DNA of 29,628 nucleotides from an uncultured Pseudomonas sp. (GTDB lineage Bacteria > Pseudomonadota > Gammaproteobacteria > Pseudomonadales > Pseudomonadaceae). The position numbers and the translations under genes are program-made. Positions 1 to 7,576 of the stretch are shown here, one piece after another. How positions within the stretch are numbered: position 1 is the first letter of the stretch; the number at the start of each line of letters is the position of its first letter. The stretch lies in contig NZ_CAMPHN010000045.1 of NCBI RefSeq assembly GCF_946885885.1, forward strand, positions 1-29,628, written 5' to 3'. Below the pieces are notes generated by a model. The model did not search any database. It was not told the origin of the DNA and worked only from the letters and a program-made list of their open reading frames with translations.

Positions 1-263
1 CTCCCACCCTGGCGGATAGTGGAAAATGCCGGTGCACCGGGTAGCCCGGATGCAATCCGGGGAGCGATTGTGCGGTCGACATTGCTTCCCGGGTTACGCT
101 GCGTACCACGACCCGTGGGAGGCGCTTCAGCGGCGAGCTTTTCGCTCCAGCTGTCGCGGCTAAAGCCCCTCCCACCCTGGCGGATAGTGGAAAATGCCGG
201 TGCACCGGGTAGCCCGGATGCAAGAGGCAGGCTTTTCGTAGGAGCGGCCTTGGCCGCGATTGG
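1..263. repeat. Direct 55-bp repeat plus REP-like intergenic repeats
   Basis: Positions 1-55 and 169-223 are identical 55-base direct repeats. Each includes the motif GTAGCCCGGATGCAA, part of a palindromic family also seen at 24981-25003 and 29338 onward. At 238-260 lies a 23-base palindromic element whose exact reverse complement occurs at 24838-24860. The stretch 154-177 recurs at 29513-29536. No gene is credible here; an open frame from 19 to 471 runs through the repeats and overlaps yebG out of frame. Confidence 0.8.
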
Positions 264-356
264 ACGTGAAATAGCGATCGCAACGGGCCTCGAACGGCCG
301 CACGCGCGGGAATTGCCGCTGTTCAAATGCTCACGAGTTCTTTATGCTCGCAACTA

Positions 357-372
357 CTGTACAAACAACCAG
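357..372. promoter_or_regulatory. LexA (SOS) box upstream of yebG
   Basis: The 16-mer CTGTACAAACAACCAG fits CTGT-N8-ACAG with one mismatch, 40 bases upstream of the yebG start. yebG belongs to the LexA regulon in other gammaproteobacteria, so function and site agree. Confidence 0.75.
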
Positions 373-412
373 TTTCCTATAACCCATCAGCGTGAAGGCG
401 TAGAGGTGATGA

Positions 413-673
413 ATGGCCGTCGAAGTGGTGTACCGCAGCAGCCGAGATTTGGAGCGTTTGTTTATGGATAAAGCCGAAGCCGACCGTCACGACAAGATGC
501 TCGAACTGGCCGAGCTGTTGACCGACGTCCTGCAAAAAGCCGTGCCTTCGCTGAACGAGCAACAGGGCGAGGAGCTGGGGATTTTCATGGCGAAGAACCG
601 CGAAATCTTCGCCAAGGCGTTCAAGAACCAGCCGGATGCCCTGAGCGAGCTGGGCCAGAACGCAGCCGAGTAA
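413..673 (+). CDS. yebG: YebG family DNA-damage-inducible protein
   Basis: Small (86 aa) SOS-induced protein of unknown biochemical role, conserved in gammaproteobacteria. The family signature is visible: the N-terminus MAVEV-Y, the segment KAEADRHDKMLELAELLTD, and a C-terminal stretch with EEL-IFMAKNREI. The ATG at 413 follows GAGGTGAT at 403-410 and is preceded by a LexA box at 357-372, so DNA-damage control is expected. It stands alone: repeats lie upstream, and a repeat-rich gap and the converging phaC lie downstream. Length is slightly shorter than E. coli YebG because the acidic C-terminal tail is missing. Confidence 0.9.
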   Translation: MAVEVVYRSSRDLERLFMDKAEADRHDKMLELAELLTDVLQKAVPSLNEQQGEELGIFMAKNREIFAKAFKNQPDALSELGQNAAE

Positions 674-714
674 CCTGCAAGCCAGGCGGCCTTGCGGCCC
701 GCGTCACCGCGAGC

Positions 715-894
715 TGTAGGGTGGGTTAGGCGCATGACCACGGGTTATCTGTCGATGCTTGATCGGTTGCGCCGTAACCCACCAGCGGGGCCAAGCTGGA
801 GACCGCTTGGTGGGTTACGTGGCGCACAGATTCCACAGTTGCTTCACCAACTCGATTCCGCGCCACTAACCTGCGCGGCCCGACCCACCCTACA
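715..894. repeat. Inverted repeat pair in yebG-phaC gap
   Basis: TGTAGGGTGGGT at 715-726 is the exact reverse complement of ACCCACCCTACA at 883-894. Further TAACCCACC/GGTGGGTTA copies lie between them (about 775-783 and 809-817). The motif TAGGGTGGGT recurs twice at the right edge of the window. This is a dispersed intergenic repeat between two convergent genes and may help end transcription. No gene is seen in 674-940. Confidence 0.65.
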
Positions 895-940
895 AAAAAC
901 CGCCTGCAACACATGATTGGGACAGAGCCTTTTTCAACCG

Positions 941-2614
941 CTAGGCTTCGCCGGTCTGGAAGACATAGGTTCCGGGCGCGGGGTCTAACGCCGGGTAATC
1001 CTGGTTACCCAGAATATCCAGGGTTTCGCGTTGCTCGCCCGAGCGCTGCTGAACCCAATCGAGCCAGGTCGTCCACCAACTGCCCTTATATTGCTGCGCC
1101 TCGCCATGCCAGACCTGAGGGTCGTCATACAGCGTGTCGTGCTCCATGTACTCGGCTTTGGGATTGCCCGGTGGGTTGAGGATGGCCTGGATATGCCCAC
1201 TTCTGGATAACAGAAAGCGCTTCTTACCGCCGAGCGCGTTAGCCGAACGGTATGCCGTATCCCAAGGAGTGATATGGTCGTTGGCACCCGCCACGTGGAA
1301 GCTGTCCACATTGATCTTCTTCAGATCGACGGGCGTACCGCATACCTCCAGACAGTTGATTTTGAAGAAATCGAGAAAATCGGCATGTAGCGCCGCCGGC
1401 AGACAGGTGGTGTCGTTGTTCCAGAACAAAACATCGAATGACGGCGGCTCCTTGCCGAGCAGGTAATTGTTGATCCAGTAATTCCAGATCAGGTCGTTCG
1501 GACGCAACCAGGCGAACATCCTGGCCATATCCCGGCCATTCAGTACCCCATGCTGGTCGGAACGGCGCTTCGCCGCTTCCAGGGTCGGCTCGTCGACGAA
1601 CAAAGCCGCGGGGCTCTCCACCTGGCAGTCGAGCGCCGTCACCAGATAAGTCGCGCTGGCCACCTTGCGCAACTGGCGCTTGCTCAGCAGATACCCTTGC
1701 AACGCGGCAATGCTCAGGCCACCGGCACAGGCGCCGATCAGGTTGACTTCCTTACTCGCGGTGATCGACCGACACGCATCCACGGCTTGCTCGATCGCTT
1801 GCACATAGTCCGTCAAGCCCCAATCGCGATGACGCGCATCCGGATTGCGCCAACTGATTGTGAATACCTGTAAGCGGTTTTTCAGGGCGTACTGAACAAA
1901 GCTCTTTTCCACCGTTAAATCGTAAATGTAGAACTTGTTGATTTGCGGCGGCACGATCAACACCGGCCGCGCATATTGTTGCTCGCTCATCGGCTTGTAC
2001 TGGATCAACTCCAGCAACTCATTGCGAAACACCACGGCACCGGGGGTGGTCGCCAGGTTGCGGCCGACCTCGAACGCCTCCTTGTTCACCTGGCTGGGCA
2101 TGCCGCCGTTATGCAGCATATCGTCGACCATATGGCGAATGCCCTTGATCAGGCTGACGCCGCCGGTATTGAGCAGCTCCTTGAGCGCCAAAGGGTTGAG
2201 CGGGCTATTCGAAGGGGACAAAGAATCGGCGACGATCTCCAGGAGGAAGTGCACGCGGGTGCGATCGTCGGCCGACAAGTTGCTCTCATCGACCCAGGCA
2301 CCGAATTGCTTCTGCAGCGCCAGATAGGTCTGCAGGCGGCGCCGATAAAAGGGATTGAAGCGCCAGCTGGGGTCCTGAAAGCGCGCATCCTTGTCATCCG
2401 GGTGATGCACGGTGGCGCCGAGCAACACCCGGCTCAATTGACTGCCGAGTGCCAGAATATGGCGGGTGCTATGAATCGGCTGCTTGATGCCCTGCAAGGC
2501 CAACATGCGTAAGGTGGAAAACAGGTTACGGCCGCGCATGAGGGTGAGATTGCCGTGTTCCGCATCCATCTGGGATGTAAGTACCGGCAAAGAATCCGAC
2601 GATATTTCTCGCAT
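941..2614 (-). CDS. phaC: Class II poly(3-hydroxyalkanoate) synthase (PhaC2-like)
   Basis: Polymerises (R)-3-hydroxyacyl-CoA of medium chain length (C6-C14) into PHA on the granule surface. The 557-aa length is typical of class II enzymes. The lipase-like box GACAG lies at 294-298 with nucleophile C296, the position known for Pseudomonas PhaC; D446 (NDHITPW) and H474 (SGHIQ) fit the rest of the triad. The N-terminal part (DARFQDPSWR-NPFYRR) and VPPQINKFYI are class II signatures. GACAGG rather than GACSGG and the overall wording resemble PhaC2 more than PhaC1. GGAGTG precedes the ATG. It lies 126 bases downstream of phaG on the same strand, probably as one unit. No phaZ, phaD or phasin gene is adjacent, unlike the usual phaC1-Z-C2-D-F-I cluster. 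Confidence 0.95.
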   Translation of the reverse strand: MREISSDSLPVLTSQMDAEHGNLTLMRGRNLFSTLRMLALQGIKQPIHSTRHILALGSQLSRVLLGATVHHPDDKDARFQDPSWRFNPFYRRRLQTYLALQKQFGAWVDESNLSADDRTRVHFLLEIVADSLSPSNSPLNPLALKELLNTGGVSLIKGIRHMVDDMLHNGGMPSQVNKEAFEVGRNLATTPGAVVFRNELLELIQYKPMSEQQYARPVLIVPPQINKFYIYDLTVEKSFVQYALKNRLQVFTISWRNPDARHRDWGLTDYVQAIEQAVDACRSITASKEVNLIGACAGGLSIAALQGYLLSKRQLRKVASATYLVTALDCQVESPAALFVDEPTLEAAKRRSDQHGVLNGRDMARMFAWLRPNDLIWNYWINNYLLGKEPPSFDVLFWNNDTTCLPAALHADFLDFFKINCLEVCGTPVDLKKINVDSFHVAGANDHITPWDTAYRSANALGGKKRFLLSRSGHIQAILNPPGNPKAEYMEHDTLYDDPQVWHGEAQQYKGSWWTTWLDWVQQRSGEQRETLDILGNQDYPALDPAPGTYVFQTGEA

Positions 2615-2740
2615 TTTTATTTCACTCCGTTGTTATACCGGCATAGCGCCAACCAGAAAGAACCGATATCAGGCGCGTCGGAAACCGATCCAAACTGCCG
2701 CGCAAAAAATTGAGCCGAAAAAACAGATTCTCGGAACGCG

Positions 2741-3652
2741 TCAGGTCGCGATCTGACGAAAAGGGCTGCATAACGCGGCGGATCGTCCAACGTCTGCGCA
2801 CTCTTCGCGCTGAGTGCTAACGGCAACCGGGGTTAGAAAGCCTAGCAAAGCCTGCTGAGTGGCAAGCCAAGCGTCCTTATGCTCCATATCGAGGTAATGC
2901 CCGGTCTTTTCGATGGTGCGGAACTGGCAGTGACGCGCATGCTCGGCGAACAACCGCGCATCGTCCGCCGTGGTGTACTCGTCCCACTCGCCATTGACGA
3001 ACAGCAGGGGGATATCGATAGCGGCGGCGCAGGCTTTGTAGCAATCCGTAGGGTCCTGTGCGAACGCATCGCAGATATGGAAGTGCAACTGCTGGTATTC
3101 ACGCTCGGCCAGGTTACTGATATGGCGGTAGTTGAAGCGCTTGAACAGCGGCGGCAAATGCTTGCCGATGGTGTTGTTGATCAGCCGCGCGACATTCAGG
3201 CGGTCGCCCTCCGAGATGCAACTCAGCGCGGCCTTGATGTAGTCGCGCATCGGTTCGCTCATCCGCGCGGCGAATGAGCCGATCACCGCCTTCTCGATCC
3301 GTCGCGGCCGTTGCGCCAACGCCAGCAACGTGGAGGCGCTCCCCCATGAGAACGCCACTACATGGTTGGCGTCGAAATGCTCGATCAACGCCAGCAGAAT
3401 CTCCGCCTCGTCTTCCTTGCGGATCGGCTCGTCGTGAAAGTTATGCAACTGCGACCGTCCGGCGTAAGGCTGGTCGTACAACACCACATTGAAGTGCGGC
3501 TGCAAGTAACGCACGGTTTGCGCGAAGGACGTGGTGGTGGCAAGCGAGCCGTTGACCAGAATGATCGTTTTAGTGGCCGCCTTGTTAGCGTAGTACTCGG
3601 TATAAACCCTGTATTTCCTATGAATTTCAACGATGGCGGTTTCCGGCCTCAT
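2741..3652 (-). CDS. phaG: PhaG, (R)-3-hydroxyacyl-ACP thioesterase/transacylase
   Basis: Alpha/beta hydrolase that diverts (R)-3-hydroxyacyl-ACP from fatty-acid synthesis toward PHA precursors, allowing PHA from sugars. The 303-aa protein begins MRPETAIVEI-KYRVYTEYY, close to known PhaG, and keeps VNGSLATTTSFAQTVR, HFNVVLYDQPYAG and the nucleophile motif FSWGSAST (S102). A C-terminal GHYLDME supplies the likely catalytic His. RhlA, the rhamnolipid-precursor enzyme, is the nearest alternative family, but the N-terminus and the phaC neighbour favour PhaG. Start chosen at 3652 because GCCAGGAGGAG sits just upstream; an in-frame ATG at 3775 lacks one. The C-terminal tail after about residue 280 looks unrelated to the family and may be an extension. 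Confidence 0.9.
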   Translation of the reverse strand: MRPETAIVEIHRKYRVYTEYYANKAATKTIILVNGSLATTTSFAQTVRYLQPHFNVVLYDQPYAGRSQLHNFHDEPIRKEDEAEILLALIEHFDANHVVAFSWGSASTLLALAQRPRRIEKAVIGSFAARMSEPMRDYIKAALSCISEGDRLNVARLINNTIGKHLPPLFKRFNYRHISNLAEREYQQLHFHICDAFAQDPTDCYKACAAAIDIPLLFVNGEWDEYTTADDARLFAEHARHCQFRTIEKTGHYLDMEHKDAWLATQQALLGFLTPVAVSTQREECADVGRSAALCSPFRQIAT

Positions 3653-4165
3653 ATCGTTTCTCCTCCTGGCACGAGTTGGGCAATGAGCAGCCTGACCGGC
3701 CGCTCGAAGGGCAATATCGCTGACAACGGAACACCGGGACTGAACCCAAGAACCTCGCGAACAGATAAGTGACATATCCCCATTCGATTAGTTGCAAAGG
3801 TTTGGCAGCGCTTCCGGACACCCTGGAGCCCCGCTGTAGACCCTTCCCAGCGGGCACTTCGGGGCGTTCGAAAGCGCTGAAAGGCAGAATTCATGACTCA
3901 TCGGTCACGCTCGACCTAGCCTTTAGTACAGGGCGAAGCGACCTCAGCAGGCGCTCGTTCGGCGACAAGATTCCGACGAACCGTAGGTTATTTTCCTGCG
4001 GACCTGTGACCCGGGGCGGCCGACCGCAAAGGCGGCTCGATGCCCCAATAAATGCGGCGACTGCTGCGCTCTCGCCATGGCAGCGCCGAAGCCTTGTCAT
4101 TTGCCGAAGCTTGGGGCAGGGTCAGGGCATCCGCATTGATGCCCAACAAGGCGCTGGAGCACCGC
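3653..4165. other. Divergent intergenic region phaG / aminotransferase
   Basis: About 510 bases between divergently transcribed genes. It must hold both promoters, but I see no convincing -35/-10 or sigma-54 pair, no recognisable operator and no credible small gene. The open frames here are extensions or opposite-strand shadows of the flanking genes. Confidence 0.6.
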
Positions 4166-5299
4166 ATGTCAGACCTCTACCCCAGTATCGATCCCGATGG
4201 CCTGGTCGAATATTCGGTCGTCTACACCGACCGCGCCCTCAACCACATGTCGCAAGCCTTTCAACAGGTCATGCGCGACATCTCCAGCAACCTGAAGCAG
4301 GTGTACAACGCCGGCGCCATAGCCGTGGTGCCGGGCAGCGGCACCTTCGGCATGGAAGCCGTGGCGCGGCAACTGGCCACCGGCAAAAAATGCCTGGTGA
4401 TCCGCAACGGCTGGTTCAGCTACCGCTGGACGCAAATCTTCGAGATGGGCCAGATCCCCGCCGAAGCCCAGGTCTTGCAAGCCCGGCCGATAGAAGCCGG
4501 CAGCCAGGCCGCCTTCGCCCCGCCACCGATAGACGAAGTGGTAGCGGCCATCCAGGCGCAACAGCCACAAGTGGTTTTCGCCCCCCATGTCGAAACCTCC
4601 TCGGGAATGATCCTGCCCGACCACTACCTGCGCGCCGTCGCCGACGCCGTGCACGCGGTCGGCGGCCTGTTCGTGCTCGACTGCATCGCCTCCGGCACGC
4701 TCTGGGTCGACATGCGCGCCAATGGCATCGACGTACTGATCAGCGCTCCGCAAAAAGGCTGGAGCGCCTCGCCCTGCTGCGCCCTGGTGATGCTCAGCGA
4801 ACAGGCCCGCGAGCGCGTCGAAAGCAGCCAGAGCACCAGCTTCGCCTGCGACCTGAAGAAATGGCTGCAAATCATGCAAGCCTACGAACAAGGCGGCCAC
4901 GCCTACCACGCCACCATGCCCTGCGACGCCCTCGCCCGCTTTCGCGACGTGGTCAAGGAAACCGCCGGCTACGGCTTCGCCAAAGTACGCGACGAACAAC
5001 GGCGACTCGGCGAACAAGTCCGCGCCCTGCTCACCCGCAAAGGCTTTAAAAGCGTCGCCGCCGAAGGCTTCCAAGCCCCCGGCGTGGTGGTCTGCTACAC
5101 CGACGACGGCGAAATCAAAACCGGCAAAAAATTCGCCGCCCAAGGCCTGCAAATCGCCGCCGGCGTCCCCCTGCAATGCGACGAGCCGGCGGACTTCCAA
5201 ACCTTCCGCATCGGCCTGTTCGGGCTGGAGAAGCTGAACAATATCGAGCGCACGGTAAACACCCTGGAACAGGCGTTGGATAAGGTGCTGGAGAGCTGA
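4166..5299 (+). CDS. Class V-fold PLP-dependent aminotransferase
   Basis: A 377-aa fold-type I PLP enzyme of the alanine/serine-glyoxylate and 2-aminoethylphosphonate aminotransferase kind. Visible features: glycine-rich VVPGSGTFGMEA (about 54-65), LDCIASGT with D172 for the pyridine nitrogen, and SAPQKGWSASP with K197 as the Schiff-base lysine. The C-terminus carries FRIGLFGLEK, usual for this class. Start taken at 4166 (GGAG at 4156-4159); an earlier in-frame ATG at 4052 would add 38 arginine-rich residues unlike the family. Substrate cannot be told from sequence. EgtE-type C-S lyases share this fold, but distance and sequence give no reason to assign that role. Confidence 0.85.
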   Translation: MSDLYPSIDPDGLVEYSVVYTDRALNHMSQAFQQVMRDISSNLKQVYNAGAIAVVPGSGTFGMEAVARQLATGKKCLVIRNGWFSYRWTQIFEMGQIPAEAQVLQARPIEAGSQAAFAPPPIDEVVAAIQAQQPQVVFAPHVETSSGMILPDHYLRAVADAVHAVGGLFVLDCIASGTLWVDMRANGIDVLISAPQKGWSASPCCALVMLSEQARERVESSQSTSFACDLKKWLQIMQAYEQGGHAYHATMPCDALARFRDVVKETAGYGFAKVRDEQRRLGEQVRALLTRKGFKSVAAEGFQAPGVVVCYTDDGEIKTGKKFAAQGLQIAAGVPLQCDEPADFQTFRIGLFGLEKLNNIERTVNTLEQALDKVLES

Positions 5300-5307
5300 A
5301 AGCGCGT

Positions 5308-5334
5308 GGGAGCCACGACCGAGGTCTGGCTCCC
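5308..5334. other. Stem-loop between aminotransferase and DUF6434 gene
   Basis: GGGAGCCA (5308-5315) pairs exactly with TGGCTCCC (5327-5334) across an 11-base loop, just after the aminotransferase stop and just before the ribosome site of the next gene. No T-run follows, so it is not a classical terminator. It may stabilise or attenuate transcript. Confidence 0.5.
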
Positions 5335-5350
5335 TGTTACAGGAGGGCAA

Positions 5351-5560
5351 ATGACGTTTAACTGGCACAGCGACAAAATCACACGAAACACCACCGTCTG
5401 CGCAAGCTATAAAAACACCCAGAATGTGCGGCGTTTTATGCTTGAACAATGCGGACCGGGCTTTCGTTTCGACAGAAGCTTTATGGCCTGGATAGGAAAT
5501 GACACGCCAAAAAACATGGGCGAGGTGGTTGTTGAATGGAAGGCTCGCCAAAGAGCCTGA
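5351..5560 (+). CDS. DUF6434 small protein
   Basis: A 69-aa protein beginning MTFNWHSDKITRNTTV and containing YKNTQNVRRFM, CGPGFRFDRSFMAWI and MGEVVVEWK, the pattern of the DUF6434 domain, which is often found alone or behind a SAP domain. Function is unknown; FDR-FMAWI and the basic residues suggest nucleic-acid contact, but that is inference. The start is fixed by a strong AGGAGGG at 5341-5347, so the longer open frame from 5306 is rejected. It follows the aminotransferase by 51 bases with a stem-loop between. It is on the plus strand, opposite to the cassette genes that begin to its right, and no attC flanks it. Confidence 0.8.
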   Translation: MTFNWHSDKITRNTTVCASYKNTQNVRRFMLEQCGPGFRFDRSFMAWIGNDTPKNMGEVVVEWKARQRA

Positions 5561-5710
5561 GCGTGGTTGGGCGATTTGAAGGTCAATAGTTGGTCGTGAG
5601 TTATTTTTGATTAACCGGTTTAACATTGCCCTTCGGGACTGCTGGCAAATGGTCAGGAGCCGCCATTCAACATCAATATCGTGGTTTGTTCCCGACTACT
5701 TAACGAGTTC
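5561..5710. other. Left flank of cassette array
   Basis: No gene seen. On the minus strand a GTTAAAC core-like heptamer (5618-5624) and the pairing arms TCGGGA/TCCCGA could belong to a decayed attC ending the last cassette, but the outer halves do not pair, so this is not called as attC. Confidence 0.3.
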
Positions 5711-5989
5711 TCAATTCCTGTCGCCGAAGTTATGGTATTGAAACTGTGGCACAACGACTTCCTTGTCGCTTGCTAGTTTTTCACCACAATAAGGGCAGAA
5801 TGCTACCTGAATCTTTACGACCTCGATTAACTGCCCCTCATACTCAAGATAAGGGTCGTTTTCGAGATCTTCCTCTGTCGCTATCCTGTTCAGGTTTAAA
5901 TAGATATCGAAACCGTCTTCTTCAAACCATATTTATCCAAGCGAGCAAGAAGCAAAATTATGAAACAATGTTGGCACCTCGTTGATTAC
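5711..5989 (-). pseudogene. Small zinc-ribbon-like cassette gene with inverted 5' end
   Basis: On the minus strand 5711-5932 encodes 73 residues without a start: IWFEEDGFDIYLNLNR, then EDLENDPYLEYEGQLIEV, then FCPYCGEKL, ending FGDRN and a stop. A TAA directly precedes it. On the plus strand at 5960-5989 is ATG followed by codons for MKQCWHLVDY. If the 57 bases 5933-5989 are flipped in place, MKQCWHLVDY joins in frame to IWFEED, giving an intact 83-aa gene with AAGAAG ahead of the ATG. The CPYCG pair suggests a metal-binding knuckle. The gene is thus probably broken by a local inversion. The next attC (5990-6059) abuts the breakpoint. Function unknown. Confidence 0.6.
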
Positions 5990-6059
5990 TCATAACGTTT
6001 GAGTTCAACGGACGACAAAAACACAGCTTTTGACGGTCCGCTGGAACGAATGATTATAC
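5990..6059 (-). repeat. attC site (between cassettes 8 and 9)
   Basis: Core TCATAAC at 5990-5996 and a degenerate ATTATAC at 6053-6059 flank complementary arms (AACGGAC with GTCCGCT, extended by GTTC with GAAC). About 70 bases. Different in sequence from the GGGGCGGGC-type sites further right, which is normal within arrays. Confidence 0.6.
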
Positions 6060-6066
6060 CAAATAG

Positions 6067-6636
6067 TCATAAAGTTACCGACTGTGATGGGCCATTGCTG
6101 TTCTCATTTAGAAAAATTTGAGCGCCGTCTGAGAATTCGTAAAACAAAGACCAATGCTCTCTTGATGGGTCAATTCCTTCTGAAAAATTCTTTCCATGGC
6201 GAGCGCACAAGGAGTAGTAACCAAACATATAGAAGGCCACATTCTTGTCAATTTGATTGCTTCTGACGAGAAGAGCAATTTCCTCGAAGAAAACAAGCAG
6301 CTTCCTTTTCTTGTCCCACATATCTTCTTCGGCAAGACGGGGCTTATCTGCATCAATGAGGCAAAGGACTTCGTATAATTCTTTGTCGTCAAATAGACGG
6401 CGATGTTGTGATAAGAAAAATTCCGTTCTTTTTAAGCGAGCTGCCGTTTCCTTATCACTAATATCCTTTTCGCGCTGCTCGTTTAAGCGGCGAAGCTCCT
6501 GATAAATTTTGTACAGGCCAGCTGAACCAAATAAAACCGCAGAAATAACTCCAATTGCTTGCCAGTGGACAGCCCATTCCTGCATGGTGCGGCATATACT
6601 TGAAAGTGGTATGCAATAAAGTTCATGGGATTGCAT
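6067..6636 (-). CDS. Membrane-anchored protein, second gene of two-gene cassette (DUF4760-like)
   Basis: A 189-aa protein with one transmembrane segment near the N-terminus (IGVISAVLFGSAGLYKIY), then a charged coiled-coil-prone stretch (QELRRLNEQREKDISDKETAARLKR, given here only as a region about 46-72) and a helical cytosolic part with FFLSQHRRLFDD. The order resembles DUF4760 proteins; this is weak. Its ATG at 6636 directly follows the TAA of the upstream gene (TAAATG), implying translational coupling; an internal ATG at 6585 has no ribosome site. No attC lies between the two genes, so they form one cassette. Confidence 0.6.
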   Translation of the reverse strand: MQSHELYCIPLSSICRTMQEWAVHWQAIGVISAVLFGSAGLYKIYQELRRLNEQREKDISDKETAARLKRTEFFLSQHRRLFDDKELYEVLCLIDADKPRLAEEDMWDKKRKLLVFFEEIALLVRSNQIDKNVAFYMFGYYSLCARHGKNFSEGIDPSREHWSLFYEFSDGAQIFLNENSNGPSQSVTL

Positions 6637-7458
6637 TTATAAAATCTCTAGAATATCGTGAACAACATACCGTTTAACTACCCCCTGCGCACTAACAATC
6701 TTGGTGACTCTTAGGTGCATTTTTCCAGTTTCCCCGTCGTTGTGGTTCTGCATTGATTTTAGTGCCAAACCTCTCACACGTTTGTCGTCTGGATTGGCTA
6801 GCTCGAACGAAATCACACGACCTTCTTCATCAGAGAACAAGCGCCCAAACTGACTCAAGACATTAACCCGCGTGATGTTACCAAGTATGTACTCGGATTG
6901 TGTTTGCTCTTCTCGAATACTTACATAGTCCAGCGTGTCAGAGGTTAGCTCTAGCGAATCACCCACTCGCGGGCGGGACAGGAAAGCTTTAATAGAATTA
7001 TCATGAGAGATTGCTCTATGAATCAATTGCATCGGACTTTCAAGTGCATCCGCGATTTCATATATGAACAAATCGTTCTTTTCTGAGATTCGTCTAACTT
7101 GCGCCGTTTGTGGCTCGTAAGAAAAGCCAACGGCAGCATGCCAAGTCCAATTTAGATAATCCCAAAACGTGTTAGCCAATACTGAGCGGCCAATTTTTTC
7201 AACAATTTTGTTTTCGAACCTGATATCAACTTGCTCTTCAAAACATCCCTTCTTCGACGAGTGGATAAAGGCTTTAGCTCCGTGCGCACTCTGATTCTTC
7301 TTTCGTACTTCTTCGTCATTGGCGAATGAATGAGACACAAGATTTACGGCTCGTGCTAGGCCGTATATTGTGTTTGCTGCGTCATACACATCGAGCAAGC
7401 CTTCGTCGGTAATCCCACCCTCCAACCTTAGAATTAAACTAACTTCCTTCTCGCTCAT
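6637..7458 (-). CDS. Hypothetical cassette protein, first gene of two-gene cassette (DUF7946-like)
   Basis: A 273-aa soluble protein. The opening LILRLEGGITDEGLLDVYDA and the following AHGAKAFIHSSKKGCFEEQVD resemble proteins annotated as DUF7946, but I hold this loosely. No signal peptide, membrane segment or catalytic motif is seen. AAAGGATAA precedes the ATG at 7458. Coupled without a gap to the membrane protein at 6067-6636; a soluble sensor or enzyme coupled to a membrane partner is a plausible arrangement but is inference. The attC at 7485-7561 lies upstream. Confidence 0.7.
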   Translation of the reverse strand: MSEKEVSLILRLEGGITDEGLLDVYDAANTIYGLARAVNLVSHSFANDEEVRKKNQSAHGAKAFIHSSKKGCFEEQVDIRFENKIVEKIGRSVLANTFWDYLNWTWHAAVGFSYEPQTAQVRRISEKNDLFIYEIADALESPMQLIHRAISHDNSIKAFLSRPRVGDSLELTSDTLDYVSIREEQTQSEYILGNITRVNVLSQFGRLFSDEEGRVISFELANPDDKRVRGLALKSMQNHNDGETGKMHLRVTKIVSAQGVVKRYVVHDILEIL

Positions 7459-7484
7459 ACAGAATTATCCTTTAGTGTTAGAGG

Positions 7485-7561
7485 GCATAACGATTAAGCT
7501 AAGGGGCCGGCTTTAGCCGATCCAAGTGAGCGAAGCGAACGATTTGAGCGACTTGTTAGGT
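7485..7561 (-). repeat. attC site (between cassettes 7 and 8)
   Basis: GCATAAC (7485-7491) and GTTAGGT (7555-7561) bound a 77-base site with the GGGGCCGGCTTTAGCC centre and GAGCGAAGCGAACGATTTGAGC, near-identical to the sites at 11176 and 11786. Confidence 0.85.
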
Positions 7562-7576
7562 GCACTTTCGGGGAGG

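Noticed and set aside
3669..3684. Sigma-54-like TGGCAC pattern upstream of phaG
   Set aside because: The -12 half is wrong (GGGC instead of TTGC) and it points away from phaG.
4169..5626. 485-codon minus-strand open frame
   Set aside because: It is the reverse frame of the high-GC aminotransferase gene; low-complexity Gly/Ala/Asp/His content and no ribosome site.
5746..5985. 79-codon plus-strand open frame
   Set aside because: It is antisense to the zinc-ribbon-like cassette body, which has the more convincing protein sequence (FCPYCGEKL).
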